From positions 1 through 64,000 of the forward strand of contig NZ_CP059195.1 of NCBI RefSeq assembly GCF_014251695.1: 64,000 nucleotides of DNA, given 5' to 3'. The position numbers and the translations under genes are program-made. Of this stretch, positions 26,589 to 36,760 are shown piece by piece (within the stretch, counting starts at the first letter, position 1; every line of letters starts with the position of its first letter). A model generated the notes under the pieces. The model saw only the letters and a list, made by a program, of their open reading frames with translations. It made no database searches and was not told the DNA's origin. The DNA is from Blattabacterium cuenoti (GTDB lineage Bacteria > Bacteroidota > Bacteroidia > Flavobacteriales > Blattabacteriaceae).

Positions 26589-27335
26589 ATGGCTTTGAAA
26601 GTTAAGAATATATATAAAAAATATAAAAATAAATATGTAGTAAAAAATTTTTCAATTCAATTAAATAAAGGGGAAATAGTAGGATTAATAGGTCCTAATG
26701 GAGCTGGAAAAACTACTTCTTTTTATATGATTGTAGGTTTAATTAAACCAGATGAAGGAGAAATACTCCTTTGTAATCAAAATATTACATCAAATCCAAT
26801 GTATCAACGATCTAAAAAAGGAATTGGATATTTAGCTCAAGAACCATCTATTTTTAGAAAATTATCTGTAGAAGATAATATATTATGCATATTAGAAATG
26901 CAAAAAATATCAAATCAAGAAAGAAAAAAAATAACAGAAAAACTTATTGAAGAATTAGGATTACAAAAAATACGTAAAAATAGAGGAGATCTTCTATCTG
27001 GAGGAGAACGAAGGCGTACAGAAATTGCTAGATGTTTAGCAACAAATCCTAAATTTATTTTTTTAGATGAACCTTTTTCTGGAATTGATCCAATTGCTAT
27101 AGAAGAATTACAAAAAATAATTCTTTCTCTCAAAAAAAAAAATATAGGTATATTAATTACAGATCATAATATACAAGAAATTTTTACAATAACAGATCGT
27201 ATTTATTTAATGTTTAATGGAAAAATCATAAAATACGGATCCACTGCAGAAATTATGCAAGATTCTGTCGTGAGAAAAATTTATTTAGGAAATAGAATCA
27301 TAAATTTTAAAAAAAAGAATGAATCATCGATTTGA
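26589..27335 (+). CDS. lptB: LPS export ABC transporter ATPase LptB
   Basis: LptB powers extraction of LPS from the inner membrane. From the ATG at 26589 the protein has about 248 residues and begins MALKVKNIYKKYKNKY, the normal family start; the longer open frame upstream is probably untranslated. It has Walker A GPNGAGKTT, Q-loop LAQEPSIF, signature LSGGERRRTEIARCL, Walker B FIFLDEPFSGID and H-loop ILITDHN, all LptB-type. The 3' end overlaps thiN by 17 bp. The LptFG permeases are not in this window. Confidence 0.94.
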   Translation: MALKVKNIYKKYKNKYVVKNFSIQLNKGEIVGLIGPNGAGKTTSFYMIVGLIKPDEGEILLCNQNITSNPMYQRSKKGIGYLAQEPSIFRKLSVEDNILCILEMQKISNQERKKITEKLIEELGLQKIRKNRGDLLSGGERRRTEIARCLATNPKFIFLDEPFSGIDPIAIEELQKIILSLKKKNIGILITDHNIQEIFTITDRIYLMFNGKIIKYGSTAEIMQDSVVRKIYLGNRIINFKKKNESSI

Positions 27336-27948
27336 CAGTCCGGAAGTAGGATTATTTCTGAATGGAGAAATTCCTCCTTTTTTAGAAAAAAAATTTTCTT
27401 TTTATGAAAAAATATTTGCAGTAGATGGAGCTTTTTATTATTTAAATACATTTGGAATTTCAGTAGATTATATTATTGGAGACTTTGATTCTATTTCAAA
27501 AAAAGACATACCTTTAGAAACTTATGTATTTAAAACAGATGATCAAAGATATACTGATTTTGAGAAAGCTTTAAATATTATTTATAATCAAGGATTTCTC
27601 AATATAAATGTTTGGGGGGGAAGTGGAATGGAACAAGATCACTTTTTGGGAAATTTATCTACAGCTTTAAAATATAAAAATATATTATCTATTATATTTC
27701 ATGATAAGTGTCATTCTTATTTTTTTTCTGATAAAAAAACTTTTTTTTATCAAAAAAAAAATAAAAAAGTTTCTTTGTTTCCATTTCCTAAAGTAGAAGG
27801 ATTATATACTTATGGACTAAAATATTCCATAAAAAAAGGTTCATTACAAATAGGAAAAAATATAGGCATAAGAAATGAAGCTTATAATAATAAAAGAATA
27901 GAAATAAATTACAAAAAAGGAGAATTGTTAATATTTATAGAAAAATGA
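27319..27948 (+). CDS. thiN: Thiamine pyrophosphokinase
   Basis: This enzyme makes thiamine diphosphate directly from thiamine, the cofactor of the E1 enzymes such as SucA. The 209-residue protein has DGAFYYL, the metal/ATP motif IIGDFDSI, FKTDDQRYTDFEKAL (TD-x-EKA signature) and GGSGMEQDHFLGNL (GG-x-x-DH signature). It overlaps lptB by 17 bp and should be co-transcribed. Having ThiN suggests use of imported or salvaged thiamine; this window cannot show whether de novo synthesis remains. A likely bidirectional terminator follows. Confidence 0.92.
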   Translation: MNHRFDSPEVGLFLNGEIPPFLEKKFSFYEKIFAVDGAFYYLNTFGISVDYIIGDFDSISKKDIPLETYVFKTDDQRYTDFEKALNIIYNQGFLNINVWGGSGMEQDHFLGNLSTALKYKNILSIIFHDKCHSYFFSDKKTFFYQKKNKKVSLFPFPKVEGLYTYGLKYSIKKGSLQIGKNIGIRNEAYNNKRIEINYKKGELLIFIEK

Positions 27949-27981
27949 AATATTATAAAAAAAACTATATTATAATACGTA

Positions 27982-28002
27982 TAAACTTAATTTTTAAGTT
28001 TA
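27982..28002. terminator. Candidate bidirectional terminator between thiN and mdh
   Basis: A perfect inverted repeat, TAAACTTAA, loop TTT, TTAAGTTTA (9-bp stem, 3-nt loop), lies at the junction of two convergent genes and includes the mdh stop codon. The position fits a shared terminator. The stem is AT-rich, so stability is modest. Confidence 0.4.
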
Positions 28003-28898
28003 CTAATCATACTTTTCACATGATGGGCCGATTTATTTAAAAGATTGTTCTCTTTTTGATTCAATTTCAATTCTATAATTTTTTCTATTCCCGATTTTCC
28101 TACAATTACTGGAACTCCCAAATATATATCTCTTAATCCATATTCTCCTCTCAAAAAAGCGGAACATGGAAAAATTCGTTTAGAATCTTTTAAAATAGCT
28201 TCCACAATTTTTATTACAGATACACTAGGAGCCATCCAAGCAGATGTTCCTAATAAATTAACTATTTCTTCTCCTCCTTTTTTTGTTTTTTCAATAATCA
28301 CATTATTTTCTTCTTCTGATAAAAATTCTTTAATAGGAATTCCTGATACAGATGTATATCTATATAAAGGGACCATTGTATCTCCATGTCCACCTAATAA
28401 TAAAGATTGTATATCAATAGGTGAAATATTTAGTTTTTTTGATAAAAAAAAACGATATCTGGTAGAATCTAAAATTCCCGCCATACCAATAACACGAGAA
28501 GAATCTATATTTGCCGTCATATAACTAACATACGCCATAACATCCAATGGATTAGATACTATGATAAATTTAGCTTCTGGAGAGAAAGAAATAGATTTTT
28601 TAGTTACAACACGAATAATTTCTGCATTAGTAGAAACTAGATCATCTCTATTCATTCCAGGTTTTCTAGTAATTCCACAAGTAATAATGATGATTTCCGA
28701 ATTTTTGGATTGGGAATAATCATTAGTTATACCAATAACTTTAGTATTTGTTAGCATTTGAGATATATCTAAACTTTTTCCTTCTGAAAGTTTTTTTCTA
28801 ATGTCTAACAAAATAATTTTTCGTACTATATTTTTTTGAGCTAATAAGCTAGCACAAGAAGCTCCTACATTTCCCGCTCCAATAATAGTTACTTTCAT
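27987..28898 (-). CDS. mdh: Malate dehydrogenase
   Basis: Mdh interconverts malate and oxaloacetate in the TCA cycle. The 303-residue protein has the Rossmann motif GAGNVGAS, NAD-binding Asp in LLDIR, substrate-binding arginines in TRKPGMNRDDL, the LDSTRYRFFL segment and catalytic His in GGHGDTMVP. The TRKPGM arginine pattern supports malate rather than lactate specificity. It is convergent with thiN and divergent from gcvP across a 97-bp gap that must hold two promoters. Confidence 0.95.
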   Translation of the reverse strand: MKVTIIGAGNVGASCASLLAQKNIVRKIILLDIRKKLSEGKSLDISQMLTNTKVIGITNDYSQSKNSEIIIITCGITRKPGMNRDDLVSTNAEIIRVVTKKSISFSPEAKFIIVSNPLDVMAYVSYMTANIDSSRVIGMAGILDSTRYRFFLSKKLNISPIDIQSLLLGGHGDTMVPLYRYTSVSGIPIKEFLSEEENNVIIEKTKKGGEEIVNLLGTSAWMAPSVSVIKIVEAILKDSKRIFPCSAFLRGEYGLRDIYLGVPVIVGKSGIEKIIELKLNQKENNLLNKSAHHVKSMISKLKN

Positions 28899-28995
28899 TT
28901 TATTTTTTTTTGTCTTTTTATTTTATTTAACACAAATGATAATCTTATTTATATAAATTTGTAATCTTTTAAAGATAAACACAATTTCCATTTCT

Positions 28996-31884
28996 ATGAA
29001 AGAGGATTACGTTAGAAAAAAAAAATTCTATTTTAGACATATAGGTCCGTCTTGTGATGAAATTAATAATATGTTGAAAGAATTACAATGTTCTTCTATT
29101 AAGGATTTTATTAATAAAACTATTCCCAAAGAAATACGTTTAAAAAGGAAATTAAATCTTCCCAACTCTATTTCTGAATATCAATATTTAAATCATATTT
29201 ATAGAACAAGTAAAAAAAATAAAATTTATCGTTCTTATATAGGATTAGGATATAAAAATACTATAACTCCAAGTGTTATTCAAAGGAATATTTTGGAAAA
29301 TCCTAGTTGGTATACTCCCTATACTCCTTATCAATCAGAAATATCTCAAGGACGTTTAGAAGCTTTGATTAATTTTCAAACTATGATTTCAGATTTAACC
29401 GGAATGAAAATTAGTAATGCTTCTATGTTAGATGAATCAACGGCGGCAGCTGATGCTATGTTCATGATTTTTCAAGAAAAAATAAAAAAAAAACAAATAG
29501 ATAATAACTATTATTTTTTTATTTCTGATGAAATACTTCCACAGACTTTTTCTGTTTTAAAAACAAGATGTTTTGGATTAGGTATACATATCATAAATGA
29601 CTCTCACAAAAATTTAATAAAAAAATATAATAATAAAAAAATATTCGGATTAATAATATCTTATCCTTCTAGTTTAGGTGAAATATATGATTATAGAGAA
29701 ACTGTTGAATATGCTAAGCTACATAATATATCAGTAATCGTTTCTACAGACCTTTTATCTTTATCTTTATTAAAACCTCCTGGAGAATGGGGAGCGGATG
29801 TAGTTATAGGATCCAGTCAATCTTTCGGAGTCCCTATGGGATATGGGGGGCCTCATGCTGCTTTTTTTTCTACTAATGAACAATATAAACGTTTTCTTCC
29901 TGGAAGAATTATTGGAATATCTGTAGACAAAAAAAATAAAAAAGCATATCGTATGGCTTTACAAACAAGAGAACAACATATAAAAAGAGAAAAAGCAACT
30001 TCTAACATTTGTACATCACAAGTACTTCCTGCCATAATGGCTTCTATGTATGCTTTATATCATGGAAAAAAAGGATTAATAGAAATAGCAAAGTATATCC
30101 ATAAATACGCAAAAAAATTAGAATTTTTATTGGTGAATAACATAGATCATCTTTTACAAGTCAATACTTTTTATTTTGACACTATTAGAATTAAAACAGA
30201 TTGCGTAAATAAAATAAAAAAAATAGCAGAACGTAAAAAAACTAATTTTAGATATATTGATAAAAATTATTTAACTATTACTTTAGATGAAACATCTTGT
30301 CAAAAAGATATAAACCATATTCTATCAATTTTTTATGAAGCATATAATCAAGATAAAAAAATAAAATATCATACGAGTATTCAAAAAAAACATAAAATTC
30401 CTAGTTCTTTAATAAGAACTAGTAATTTTTTGGAACATAAAATTTTTCATAAATTTTATTCAGAAAATGAACTTATTCGTTATATTAAAAGGTTAGAAAG
30501 AAAAGATATTTCTTTAATTCATTCCATGATCCCACTTGGATCATGTACCATGAAATTGAATGCTTCTGCGGAATTATTTTCTTTAAGTCAACATGAATGG
30601 AAAAATCTGCATCCTTTTGTTCCGGAAAAACAAGCAAGGGGATATCATTTTATTATTCACAATTTAAAAAAATATTTGAAAGAAATTACTGGATTTTCTG
30701 GAATTTCTTTACAACCAAATTCAGGAGCACAAGGAGAATATGCTGGGCTCATGGTTATAAAACATTATCATCATTCATTACAAGAAGATCAAAGAAATCT
30801 TGCATTAATCCCTTCTTCTTCTCATGGAACGAATCCTGCTTCAGCAAATATGGCAGGAATGAAAGTTATGTTAGTAGAGACAACAAGTGATGGATCTATT
30901 CATAAAAATGATTTATTAAAGAAAGTAAAAGAAAATAAAGATGTATTATCTGTATTAATGATTACTTATCCTTCCACTTATGGTATATATGAGAAAAATA
31001 TTAAGGAAATTATAGATATCATTCATGAAAATGGAGGACAAGTTTATATGGATGGAGCAAATATGAACGCTCAAGTAGGATTAATAAAACCTGCATATCT
31101 AGGTGTAGATGTTTGTCATCTTAATCTTCATAAAACTTTTGCTATTCCTCATGGAGGAGGAGGACCTGGAATGGGCCCTATTTGTGTTGCTCCACATTTA
31201 AAACCTTTTTTACCTACCCATCCCTTTCCCTTTCAAAAACAAGAAAATAACAAAAAAAATGAAACAATATTTACGATTTCTTCTTCTCCATATGGTTCTT
31301 CTTTAATTTTAACAATTTCTTATGCTTACATTCGTTTATTGGGACCGGATGGCCTTAAAAAATGCACCGAAATATCTGTATTAAATGCAAATTATATAAA
31401 AGAAAAATTGAAAAAATTTTACAACATATTATATGTAGGAAAAAATAATTCTGTAGCACATGAATTAATTATAGATTGTAGAATTTTTAAATCTATGAAT
31501 GTAGAAGTGATAGATATAGCAAAAAGAATGATGGATTATGGATATCATGCTCCCACTGTCTCCTTTCCTGTAGAAGGATGTATGATGATAGAACCAACGG
31601 AAAGTGAATCTAAAGAAGAATTGGATCGTTTTATTGAAACTCTTATCAGTATTAGACAAGAAATTAAAGAAATTGAGAATGGAAAATTTTCCCAAAAAAA
31701 TAATGTATTAAAAAATGCTCCACATAGCATAGATACATTAACACAAAATGAATGGATTTATCCTTATAGTAGAGAAAAAGCTGGTTATCCCTTATATTGG
31801 ATTAAAGATAGAAAATTTTGGCCATCTGTCAATCGTGTTGATGATGGATATGGAGATAGAAACTTAATATGTACATGTACATAG
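28996..31884 (+). CDS. gcvP: Glycine dehydrogenase (decarboxylating), glycine cleavage P protein
   Basis: The P protein decarboxylates glycine and transfers the aminomethyl group to the H protein. The 962-residue protein is the full fused form with both halves. The PLP lysine lies in HLNLHKTFAIPHGGGGPGMG (Lys713 by count). Other family stretches are ESTAAADAM, GSCTMKLNA, PNSGAQGEYAG and the C-terminal YGDRNLICTC. No gcvT or gcvH is nearby. Two A10 runs (29016-29025 near the start codon and 29484-29493) leave the frame intact. It is a large investment that agrees with glycine as a one-carbon source for folate. Confidence 0.97.
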   Translation: MKEDYVRKKKFYFRHIGPSCDEINNMLKELQCSSIKDFINKTIPKEIRLKRKLNLPNSISEYQYLNHIYRTSKKNKIYRSYIGLGYKNTITPSVIQRNILENPSWYTPYTPYQSEISQGRLEALINFQTMISDLTGMKISNASMLDESTAAADAMFMIFQEKIKKKQIDNNYYFFISDEILPQTFSVLKTRCFGLGIHIINDSHKNLIKKYNNKKIFGLIISYPSSLGEIYDYRETVEYAKLHNISVIVSTDLLSLSLLKPPGEWGADVVIGSSQSFGVPMGYGGPHAAFFSTNEQYKRFLPGRIIGISVDKKNKKAYRMALQTREQHIKREKATSNICTSQVLPAIMASMYALYHGKKGLIEIAKYIHKYAKKLEFLLVNNIDHLLQVNTFYFDTIRIKTDCVNKIKKIAERKKTNFRYIDKNYLTITLDETSCQKDINHILSIFYEAYNQDKKIKYHTSIQKKHKIPSSLIRTSNFLEHKIFHKFYSENELIRYIKRLERKDISLIHSMIPLGSCTMKLNASAELFSLSQHEWKNLHPFVPEKQARGYHFIIHNLKKYLKEITGFSGISLQPNSGAQGEYAGLMVIKHYHHSLQEDQRNLALIPSSSHGTNPASANMAGMKVMLVETTSDGSIHKNDLLKKVKENKDVLSVLMITYPSTYGIYEKNIKEIIDIIHENGGQVYMDGANMNAQVGLIKPAYLGVDVCHLNLHKTFAIPHGGGGPGMGPICVAPHLKPFLPTHPFPFQKQENNKKNETIFTISSSPYGSSLILTISYAYIRLLGPDGLKKCTEISVLNANYIKEKLKKFYNILYVGKNNSVAHELIIDCRIFKSMNVEVIDIAKRMMDYGYHAPTVSFPVEGCMMIEPTESESKEELDRFIETLISIRQEIKEIENGKFSQKNNVLKNAPHSIDTLTQNEWIYPYSREKAGYPLYWIKDRKFWPSVNRVDDGYGDRNLICTCT

Positions 31885-31925
31885 TTATATGTAATTATTA
31901 TATTCATATATAAATAAGTTTACTG

Positions 31926-32957
31926 TCAAAATATTTTGAACTTAGAATATGGAGTGACATGAATAGAATCATGTAAATTTCTTTCATATTTCAATAGTCC
32001 TGTAATAGCTATCATAGCACCATTATCAGTTGTGTATTTTTTTTTTAGAATAAAAATTTCACACCTTTTATTTTCTTTTGCAAAAGACATAAACATTCTT
32101 CTAATTTCATGATTAGAAGAGACCCCCCCTGCTAAAACTATTCTTGAAATCCCAGTTTTTAAAATAGCTTTTTGTATTTTTTCTAAAAGTATTTCTGCTA
32201 TAATTTTTTGTATAGAAGCACAAATATCAGGTATATTTTGTTTTACAAACAATGCATTTATTTTTAATTGTTTTTTTATGAATTGTGAGACATCGCTTTT
32301 AAATCCACTAAAACTAAAATCTAACCCTCTCACCATGGGTTTTGAAAAAATAAATTTTTTGTCATTTCCATTTTTAGAAAAAAATTCTATTATAGGACCC
32401 CCAGGGTAAGAAAATCCTAACATTATAGCTATTTTATCTAAAGCTTCTCCTACAGAGTCATCTAAAGTAGATCCTAATATTTCCATTTTAAAAAAATCAT
32501 TTACTTTTATAATTTGAGTATGACCTCCACTTATAACTAAACCTAAAAATGGAAATTTTGGATAAGAATTATTAATATTAGCATTTTGTATAAAATGAGA
32601 AAGTATGTGAGCTTGTATATGATTTACAGTTAGTAAAGGGATCCCTAATCCCATGGAAAATGATTTTGCAAAAGCAGCTCCTACTAATAAAGACCCAATT
32701 AATCCAGGACCTAAAGTAAAAGAGATAGCATCAATTTGATCTAGATTTATTTTTGATAAAAAAATAGCTTTTTGTACTGCCTTTATGATGTTTTGATCAT
32801 GTAATCTTGAAGCTATTTCAGGAACAACTCCTCCATATTTTTTATGAATTTTTTGATGAATAATAATATTAGACAATACACTTCTATTTTTAATGATAGA
32901 GACCCCAGTATCATCACATGATGACTCTATCCCAATAATTATAGGTTTTTTTTTCAT
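31926..32957 (-). CDS. tsaD: tRNA N6-adenosine threonylcarbamoyltransferase
   Basis: TsaD transfers the threonylcarbamoyl group to A37 of ANN-decoding tRNAs. From the ATG at 32957 the protein has about 343 residues. It has ESSCDDTGVS at the start, the metal-binding HIQAHILSHF, SGGHTQII, DSVGEALDK, YPGGPIIE and GGVSSNHEIR. A TTG five codons upstream (32972) would only add a hydrophobic LFFF tail. It diverges from the TamB-like gene with only about 26 bp between starts. The tRNAs Ser(GCT) and Arg(TCT) in this window decode ANN codons (AGY and AGR) and are of the type it modifies. Confidence 0.95.
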   Translation of the reverse strand: MKKKPIIIGIESSCDDTGVSIIKNRSVLSNIIIHQKIHKKYGGVVPEIASRLHDQNIIKAVQKAIFLSKINLDQIDAISFTLGPGLIGSLLVGAAFAKSFSMGLGIPLLTVNHIQAHILSHFIQNANINNSYPKFPFLGLVISGGHTQIIKVNDFFKMEILGSTLDDSVGEALDKIAIMLGFSYPGGPIIEFFSKNGNDKKFIFSKPMVRGLDFSFSGFKSDVSQFIKKQLKINALFVKQNIPDICASIQKIIAEILLEKIQKAILKTGISRIVLAGGVSSNHEIRRMFMSFAKENKRCEIFILKKKYTTDNGAMIAITGLLKYERNLHDSIHVTPYSKFKIF

Positions 32958-32983
32958 AAAAAAAAATAACAATATCTTTGAAA

Positions 32984-35900
32984 ATGAATAATGTTTTTTT
33001 CCATAAATTTCAAAAAACCAAAATCCTTATTTTATTTTTTTTATTAGGATTATTTTTTTTTGCTATTTATCATAAACAAGAGATAAAAGAAAAAGTTTCC
33101 ACATTTATTTTAAATATTTTTATTAAAAAAATAAAAAATCATTTTGATAAAAAAATTACCATAAAACATGCCTCTATTAATTTCTTAAAAAAAGAACTTA
33201 TTTTTTATGATGTCCATATTTTAGATCATCATCATTTTTCTTTTATTCATTTATCTAAATGTAAAATATCCATTAATAATTTACTTTATTTTATTTTTAT
33301 AAATTCAGAACATTTAAAAATAAAAAATTTTTTTATTCAAAATTCTTCTTTTTTTATAAAAAAATATTTTCTAGAAAAAGAAAATAATATTATTATTTTT
33401 ATAAGATTTATAAGAAATATTTTAAAAAGAAAAAAATTAAATAAACTTAATATTATAACCTGTTCAAAATTAACAATTAATAAATCTTTTTTTACATATC
33501 AAAATACAAATTCTAATAAAAAATTTCAACATTTTTTTTCTAGTTGTATAGTTAATTTTAGAATGGATAATAAAAAAATAAAAGCTTCTATTTTGTCTTT
33601 TCAATCTAAAGAATTAATAAAACAAAATAAATTTCCTGTAATAGAAAATTTATTTTTTAATTTAACATATTATTATTATTCAAAACTTAAGGTTGATAAT
33701 TTTTTAATAAAAACACCTATTAGTTATCTGAAAGGAAATTTTATCTTATTTCAAGATAAAGGGAGTACAATTTTTTTTCCAAAAAAAAACATACAATGTA
33801 AAATTTTTAAAGGATCAAAATTAGGTCCAGATTTAGGAATTTTTTTTTATAAAAAATGGAATTTACACTATAAAGTATTTATTAGAGCTTGTCTTCATGG
33901 AAAATTTAATCTTAAAGAAAAAACATTTTTTATTTACCATATTTCTATAAAAGATTCACAAAAAAACAAATTTTTTGCAAATCAAATTCATATTTTTTAT
34001 GCAAAAAAAGAATGGAAAGAAATCAAATTTTTTAAAGCTTTTATACAATTTAATCCTTATTACATAAAAAAAATAATTCCATATAATTTTGATTCAAAAT
34101 TACAATTTTCAAGACTTATTTTAAATCAATCTATTTTTTATAAAGGAGATATTACCTTATCCTTTGGTGTAAATAAAAGGAGTTTTCTTAAAATAAAAGG
34201 GATTGTTCAGAATTGTTTTTTTTCAGCTAAAATATATACTAACGTTGATTTTTTTAATAATAAATATTCAGGAAGAATTATCATAGACAAAAAATATATT
34301 TTGATCAATCTTATCAAAAAAAAGAATAATATTTTTTATTTACCAACAAAAGTTCCCCTATTTATAGATAACACGTTATCAAATTTATGTGTTATGAATT
34401 TTAAAGGAAATATTTATAAATTTTTTATAACTCTATTGTTTTCTCATTCAAAACATAAAATCCATTTTATAGGCAAAATATTTCCACATTTTCAAAAAAT
34501 ATATATTGACATATACAATAAAAATAAAATCAAAAAAAATATAAAAATAATATTTATAAATAATAAGAATCAATCTTTTCAAAAGATTAAGATAAATATA
34601 CATGATATGATTATTGGTCATATTGATGTATGTATAAAATGGAAAAATTTGTTCAACATTTCTTATAAAAAGGAATATGTGAATTTTAATTTTTTAATAA
34701 AAAAATCTTTTTTTGATTTTATTAAACCAATAAAAAATAAAAATATATTTTCTGATATTCAAATTTCAGGAGAAAAAAAAGATAATGCGTTTAAAATAAT
34801 TTGTTATACAAAATCTATACAATTAAATGATATTGTTATTGAAAAATTATTTGTTATAGTAGATTATTCTTTTATAAAAAAAATACAGATTTATGCAGAA
34901 AAAATTTTTTACAAAAACTTGTTTTTTAAACAGATAAATATATCTGTTTTAAATCAAAATAATTTTTGGAAAATAAATTCTAAGTTATTTTTCAAATTTA
35001 AAAAACAAGAATACAACGAACAGAGATTAAATTTAATTTGCAAGAAAAAAGAAAATTTTTTAATATTTTATCCTTTTTTTTCTAAATTAAATATAAATGG
35101 ATATAATTGGTTTATTGATTATTATGATCATAATTCGGGAGCTATTAAAATTGATTTAACCAATAAAAAATATATTATTGATAATATTATTCTTTCTTAT
35201 GAAAAAGAAAAAATTATTATTAATGCAAATGGTATTAAAAATAAACAAAAAATATTTCAATTTTACCTAAAAAACGTACAATTAAAAAAAATCATTTTTA
35301 ATAAAAATATAGATGGAATAATAAACGGGACTTTTTTGTGTAAAAATGTTTATAATCAAATTGAACCTAATATTCATGTAATAATTCAAAATTTTTCAAT
35401 TGGAAAAACAGTTTTAGGAAATTGTTACATTTATTCTTTTCATAAAAATAAAAAAAATTATGAAATTCATGGAATTATTAGAAAAAATTCTTATGATATT
35501 TTAAAAGTTTTTGGAAATATTAAAAATGAATTAAAAATTCCATCTAAACTGAATTTAAATATAATAATTCAAAATTTTAAAATAGATAGTTTTTCTTTTT
35601 TTTGGAAAAAAATGAATAGTGAAGTAAGAGGAACTATGACAGGAAAAATACAAGTTTTTGGTTTTTTAAATGATCTTCATTATTTTGGAAAATTAAATAT
35701 TCAAAAATTCGGAATCAAAATACATTCTACTAATACAAATTATGAAATTCAAAGTCAAGCTTATATTAATATTATTTCTGAATCTTGTAGATTATCCAAT
35801 TCTTATTTTGTAGAAACAAAATCTAATACAAAAGGATACATTAATGGTTTTTTTTCACATAAAAACCTTATTCAATGGAATTTAATAAAATTATCTATTA

Positions 35901-36760
35901 ATACAAAAAATTTGCTTGTTTTAGATTCGGATGGAAAAAAAAATAATTTTTTATTTGGAAAAATATTTACTCATGGAGAAATTAAAATAACAAAAAAAGA
36001 AAATAAAATTCGTATTTCTATGAACAATGGAAAAATTTTAAATTCTTCTCATTTATACATTAATCCTAAAATATTAGAACATAAAAAACAAAATGCATAT
36101 GAAAAAAAAGAAAAAGATAATTATTTATTAATAGATGTAAATACTATTATAAATAAAAATACAAAAATATCAATATTTTTAAATAAAAATCACTTTATTG
36201 AATTGATAGGAGAAGGTTTCCTTTTTTTTCAAAAAATATATAACCAAAATATACAAACAAGTGGTAGTTTTTTTGTAAAAAATGGATTATATCATTTTTA
36301 TAAAAATGCAAGAATTCCAATAAAATTAGAAAAGAAATTTTTAATAAAACCAGGAGGATCTATTACTTGGAAAAATGATTTTTATCAATCAAATATTGAT
36401 CTAATTGCTTACGAAACTAAATACGTATACAATGTTATTAAATATATAAATTTTATAAAAAAAAATACACCATATCATAAAAATATGATATTTACAGAAT
36501 TAAGAATTCATATTTTGGGGAAAATAGAAAAACCTAATATTAATATAGATATTTTATTTCCTGAAAGTAATGAAAATATCCAAAAAATATTATCAGAACA
36601 ATTAAATTCTTTTGAGGAAAAAACAATACAATTTGTATCTATCCTAATGTTAGGAAAATTTTTTATAAAAAATGATATTATAAAAAATTTTTTATATTTT
36701 TCTATATATAGAATTGTTTTGAACAAATTAAAAAATATACTATTATATAGTAATCAATAA
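32984..36760 (+). CDS. TamB-like translocation and assembly module protein
   Basis: TamB-type proteins span the periplasm as a long beta-rich groove and help outer-membrane biogenesis or phospholipid transport. The 1258-residue product has one N-terminal membrane anchor (about 14-32), an AsmA-like start (KITIKHASINFLKKELIFYDVHIL) and long stretches of short beta repeats. The C-terminal DUF490-like domain contains TSGSFFVKNGLYHFY, KPGGSITWKNDFYQSNIDLIAYET and LRIHILGKIEKPNI. It is somewhat shorter than free-living homologues. The start used is ATG at 32984; a TTG lies two codons earlier. No TamA gene is adjacent. Composition is extremely Lys/Asn/Ile/Phe-rich. Confidence 0.85.
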   Translation: MNNVFFHKFQKTKILILFFLLGLFFFAIYHKQEIKEKVSTFILNIFIKKIKNHFDKKITIKHASINFLKKELIFYDVHILDHHHFSFIHLSKCKISINNLLYFIFINSEHLKIKNFFIQNSSFFIKKYFLEKENNIIIFIRFIRNILKRKKLNKLNIITCSKLTINKSFFTYQNTNSNKKFQHFFSSCIVNFRMDNKKIKASILSFQSKELIKQNKFPVIENLFFNLTYYYYSKLKVDNFLIKTPISYLKGNFILFQDKGSTIFFPKKNIQCKIFKGSKLGPDLGIFFYKKWNLHYKVFIRACLHGKFNLKEKTFFIYHISIKDSQKNKFFANQIHIFYAKKEWKEIKFFKAFIQFNPYYIKKIIPYNFDSKLQFSRLILNQSIFYKGDITLSFGVNKRSFLKIKGIVQNCFFSAKIYTNVDFFNNKYSGRIIIDKKYILINLIKKKNNIFYLPTKVPLFIDNTLSNLCVMNFKGNIYKFFITLLFSHSKHKIHFIGKIFPHFQKIYIDIYNKNKIKKNIKIIFINNKNQSFQKIKINIHDMIIGHIDVCIKWKNLFNISYKKEYVNFNFLIKKSFFDFIKPIKNKNIFSDIQISGEKKDNAFKIICYTKSIQLNDIVIEKLFVIVDYSFIKKIQIYAEKIFYKNLFFKQINISVLNQNNFWKINSKLFFKFKKQEYNEQRLNLICKKKENFLIFYPFFSKLNINGYNWFIDYYDHNSGAIKIDLTNKKYIIDNIILSYEKEKIIINANGIKNKQKIFQFYLKNVQLKKIIFNKNIDGIINGTFLCKNVYNQIEPNIHVIIQNFSIGKTVLGNCYIYSFHKNKKNYEIHGIIRKNSYDILKVFGNIKNELKIPSKLNLNIIIQNFKIDSFSFFWKKMNSEVRGTMTGKIQVFGFLNDLHYFGKLNIQKFGIKIHSTNTNYEIQSQAYINIISESCRLSNSYFVETKSNTKGYINGFFSHKNLIQWNLIKLSINTKNLLVLDSDGKKNNFLFGKIFTHGEIKITKKENKIRISMNNGKILNSSHLYINPKILEHKKQNAYEKKEKDNYLLIDVNTIINKNTKISIFLNKNHFIELIGEGFLFFQKIYNQNIQTSGSFFVKNGLYHFYKNARIPIKLEKKFLIKPGGSITWKNDFYQSNIDLIAYETKYVYNVIKYINFIKKNTPYHKNMIFTELRIHILGKIEKPNINIDILFPESNENIQKILSEQLNSFEEKTIQFVSILMLGKFFIKNDIIKNFLYFSIYRIVLNKLKNILLYSNQ

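Noticed and set aside
28954..28961. TAAATTTG matching the Bacteroidetes -7 box upstream of gcvP
   Set aside because: No TTTG -33 box at the expected distance; a single 8-base match is not enough.
3918..31884. TGTACATGTACA-type repeat at the aspS start and at the gcvP end
   Set aside because: The gcvP copy encodes the conserved C-terminal Ile-Cys-Thr-Cys; the similarity is coincidental.
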